13,634 nucleotides of DNA from contig JAEWJG010000052.1 in NCBI GenBank assembly GCA_023386675.1, positions 1 through 13,634 on the forward strand, in the 5' to 3' direction. Under the pieces are notes generated by a model. That model made no database searches and had not been told where the DNA came from. It worked only from the letters and a program-made list of their open reading frames with translations. The stretch comes from Actinomycetes bacterium. Lineage in GTDB: Bacteria; Actinomycetota; Actinomycetes; Actinomycetales; Microbacteriaceae. A program made the translations under genes and the position numbers. Positions within the stretch are counted from its first letter, which is position 1. Each line of letters opens with the position of its first letter. Shown here piece by piece: positions 12,425 to 13,634 of the stretch.

Positions 12425-13270
12425 CTAGGAGGCGGCGAGTTCTTGGGCTCGGGCTAGGGCAGCGTCGGTCGCTCGGGTGAAGAGGGCGGGGAGGTCGGCG
12501 TCGGAGAGGACGGAGATGGCTCGCTCGGTGGTGCCGTTGGGGCTGGTGACGCGGCGGCGCAGCTCGGCCGGGTCCTCTCCGGAGGAGACGAGCAGCTGCG
12601 AGGCGCCCAGGAAGGTGCCGTTGACCAGCGTCGCTGCCTGCTCGGGCGTGAAGCCCTTCTGCACCGCGGCCTCGGTCAGCGCCTCGATCAGGAGGAACAC
12701 GTACGCGGGGCCGGAGCCGGAGATCGTGCTCAGCGCATCCAGCTGCGCCTCGGGCACCTCGACCACCTCACCGACGGTCTCGAACAGCGCGCGCACCACG
12801 TCGAGGTCGGACGGGTCGGTGCGGGAGCCGGCCGACACCCCGGTGACCGCCTGGCCGACGACCGCGGGCGTGTTGGGCATCGCGCGAACCACGGACACCG
12901 AGTCCGGCAGCAGCGACTCCATGGTCGCCGCCGTGACGCCGGCGGCGACGCTGACGACGACGGTCCCTGGCGCGAGCGAGGCGCCGATCTCGGCGAGCAG
13001 ATCCCGCACCATCGCCGGCTTCACCGCCACGATGACGAGCTGCGCGCCGTCCACCGCGAGCCGGTTCGCGTCGGCCTGCGTCTCGGTCGCGTAGGCGGTG
13101 ACGCCGGGCGTGCCTGCGAGCTCCGCGGCGCGCGCCTCCGACCGGTTGGTGACGCGGATGCCCGCCACCTCGACCCCGGGCGCGAGCAGGCCGCTCAGGA
13201 TGGCGCGGCCCATCGAGCCTGCGCCCAGCATCGCGATCGTCGGGAGGGTCACGTTCTGCGTGTCGTCCAT
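12425..13270 (-). CDS. proC: Pyrroline-5-carboxylate reductase
   Basis: 281 residues. It catalyses the NAD(P)H-dependent last step of proline synthesis in the cytoplasm. Seen: Rossmann motif LGAGSMG at 15-21; VAVKPAM at 81-87; RAMPNTPA at 129-136; the P5CR signature region STISGSGPAYVFLLIEAL at 181-198; TSPNGTTE at 242-249. Length is slightly above the usual 265-275 because of a short N-terminal extension (MDDTQNVTLP). ATG follows TAGGAT-N6, so probably leaderless. Its TAG stop lies within the outer end of the right repeat of the DUF559 cassette, so the last few residues may have been set by an insertion there. In mycobacteria proC lies directly before the HTH/bS22 pair; here about 3.7 kb separate proC from them. 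Confidence 0.95.
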   Translation of the reverse strand: MDDTQNVTLPTIAMLGAGSMGRAILSGLLAPGVEVAGIRVTNRSEARAAELAGTPGVTAYATETQADANRLAVDGAQLVIVAVKPAMVRDLLAEIGASLAPGTVVVSVAAGVTAATMESLLPDSVSVVRAMPNTPAVVGQAVTGVSAGSRTDPSDLDVVRALFETVGEVVEVPEAQLDALSTISGSGPAYVFLLIEALTEAAVQKGFTPEQAATLVNGTFLGASQLLVSSGEDPAELRRRVTSPNGTTERAISVLSDADLPALFTRATDAALARAQELAAS

Positions 13271-13276
13271 GGCTCC

Positions 13277-13286
13277 ATCCTAGGAT
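13277..13286. promoter_or_regulatory. Palindromic bidirectional -10 for proC and the CDF gene
   Basis: ATCCTAGGAT is a perfect 10-bp palindrome that gives TAGGAT on both strands. On the reverse strand it lies six bases before the proC ATG; on the forward strand seven bases before the CDF ATG. The whole divergent intergenic gap is 23 bp, so both transcripts must start within or at the coding sequences and both are expected to be leaderless. Confidence 0.6.
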
Positions 13287-13293
13287 TGGGGGC

Positions 13294-13634
13294 ATGAGCG
13301 CATCAGGTGGCACCCGGGCGATCGTCGCGGCGTTCGCGGCCAACCTCGGTATCGCCCTGACCAAGTTCATCGCGTGGTTCTTCTCGGGCTCGTCGTCGAT
13401 GCTGGCGGAGGGCGTCCACTCGCTCGCCGACTCCGGCAACCAGCTGCTCCTGCTGATCGGCGGCCGCCAGTCCCGCCGCAGGGCCGACCGCGAGCACCCG
13501 TTCGGCTACGGCCGCGAGCGGTACGTCTACGCGTTCGTCGTGTCGATCATCCTGTTCTCCGTCGGCGGCGTTTTCTCGATCTACGAGGGCGTCGAGAAGC
13601 TGACCCACCCGCACCCGCTCGAGAACGCGTGGCT
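13294..13634 (+). CDS. Cation diffusion facilitator family transporter (3' truncated by window edge)
   Basis: The first 113 residues of a multi-pass membrane protein. Helix 1 (AIVAAFAANLGIALTKFIAWFFSG) is followed by SSSMLAEGVHSLADSGNQLLLLIG, with the HSxAD metal-site motif of helix 2 (H and D four apart). Then come a basic loop RQSRRRADREHPFGYGRERYVYAFV, whose HPFGYGRxR is a CDF hallmark, and a third helix VVSIILFSVGGVFSIYEGVEKL. The family exports divalent metals (Zn, Fe, Mn, Co) by proton antiport; the specificity is not readable from this part. ATG at 13294 follows the shared TAGGAT. Read-through from elsewhere is unlikely as proC is divergent. Confidence 0.9.
   Translation, partial: MSASGGTRAIVAAFAANLGIALTKFIAWFFSGSSSMLAEGVHSLADSGNQLLLLIGGRQSRRRADREHPFGYGRERYVYAFVVSIILFSVGGVFSIYEGVEKLTHPHPLENAW

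Larger units (their letters stand above)
11354..12428. mobile_element. Putative cassette: DUF559 gene bounded by inverted palindromic repeats
   Basis: CCGAGCACAGGAAAAACGTC at 11361-11380 is repeated as its exact reverse complement at 12402-12421. Extending outward through CTAGCC gives 26 matches in 27 (11354-11380 against 12402-12428). The enclosed DNA carries one gene, whose codons are richer in A/T endings than the neighbours. Each end is also a 57-bp stem-loop. The right terminus contains the proC stop codon (TAG read from 12427-12425). I see no clear target-site duplication. The layout resembles REP/RAYT units, where a nuclease gene is flanked by oppositely oriented palindromes; a mobile identity is inference. 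Confidence 0.55.

Noticed and set aside
1..13634. tRNA, rRNA, CRISPR array or riboswitch
   Set aside because: No cloverleaf with a TTCRA-type T-loop, no regularly spaced direct repeats with unique spacers, and no long structured leader were recognised.

Overview
The window is high-GC DNA from an actinobacterium, most likely a member of the Microbacteriaceae (Leifsonia-like). Signs of this are the strong G/C bias at third codon positions, frequent GTG starts, an actinobacterial bS22-type ribosomal protein beside an excisionase-type HTH gene, and menaquinone rather than ubiquinone genes. The family assignment is inference from gene content and protein style, not from a search.

Layout. 1-222 is the 3' end of an unrecognised membrane protein (+). 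237-3745 (-) is a compact operon transcribed menG -> long-chain polyprenyl diphosphate synthase -> fprA: the last two steps of making menaquinone plus a ferredoxin/flavodoxin-NADP reductase. 3810-4196 (-) is a small membrane protein with a PLDc_N-like segment and a SHOCT tail, divergent from ppk2 (4323-5177, +). 5178-6440 (-) is isochorismate synthase, the entry step of menaquinone synthesis; its stop codon abuts that of ppk2. 6595-7964 (+) holds two tandem GntR-type regulators that look like paralogues. 7968-8234 (-) is a CxxC glutaredoxin-like protein. Next come a 32-codon bS22 ribosomal protein gene (8311-8409), an excisionase-family HTH gene (8480-8692) and an ArsR-type regulator (8730-9155), all on (-). 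Divergent from them is the K+ uptake pair ktrB-ktrA (9238-11338, +). 11354-12428 is a DUF559-type endonuclease-like gene enclosed by inverted palindromic repeats and looks like a mobile or RAYT-like cassette. 12425-13270 (-) is proC, divergent from a truncated cation diffusion facilitator gene (13294-end, +).

The most unusual element is the DUF559 cassette. A 20-bp perfect inverted repeat (26 of 27 when extended) bounds about 1.07 kb. Each end is itself a 57-bp stem-loop unit with conserved arms and an unrelated loop. The gene inside has more A/T-ending codons than its neighbours, and the right terminus contains the proC stop codon.

A second window-wide pattern is promoter architecture. Six genes (menG, menF, the first gntR, the glutaredoxin gene, arsR, proC) have a TANNNT -10 element exactly six bases before a GTG or ATG, and the CDF gene has one seven bases before. 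This predicts leaderless mRNAs. ppk2, ktrB, fprA, the second gntR, the HTH gene and bS22 instead have Shine-Dalgarno sequences. proC and the CDF gene appear to share one palindromic -10. Only one convincing intrinsic terminator is visible (after bS22). There are no tRNA, rRNA or CRISPR features.
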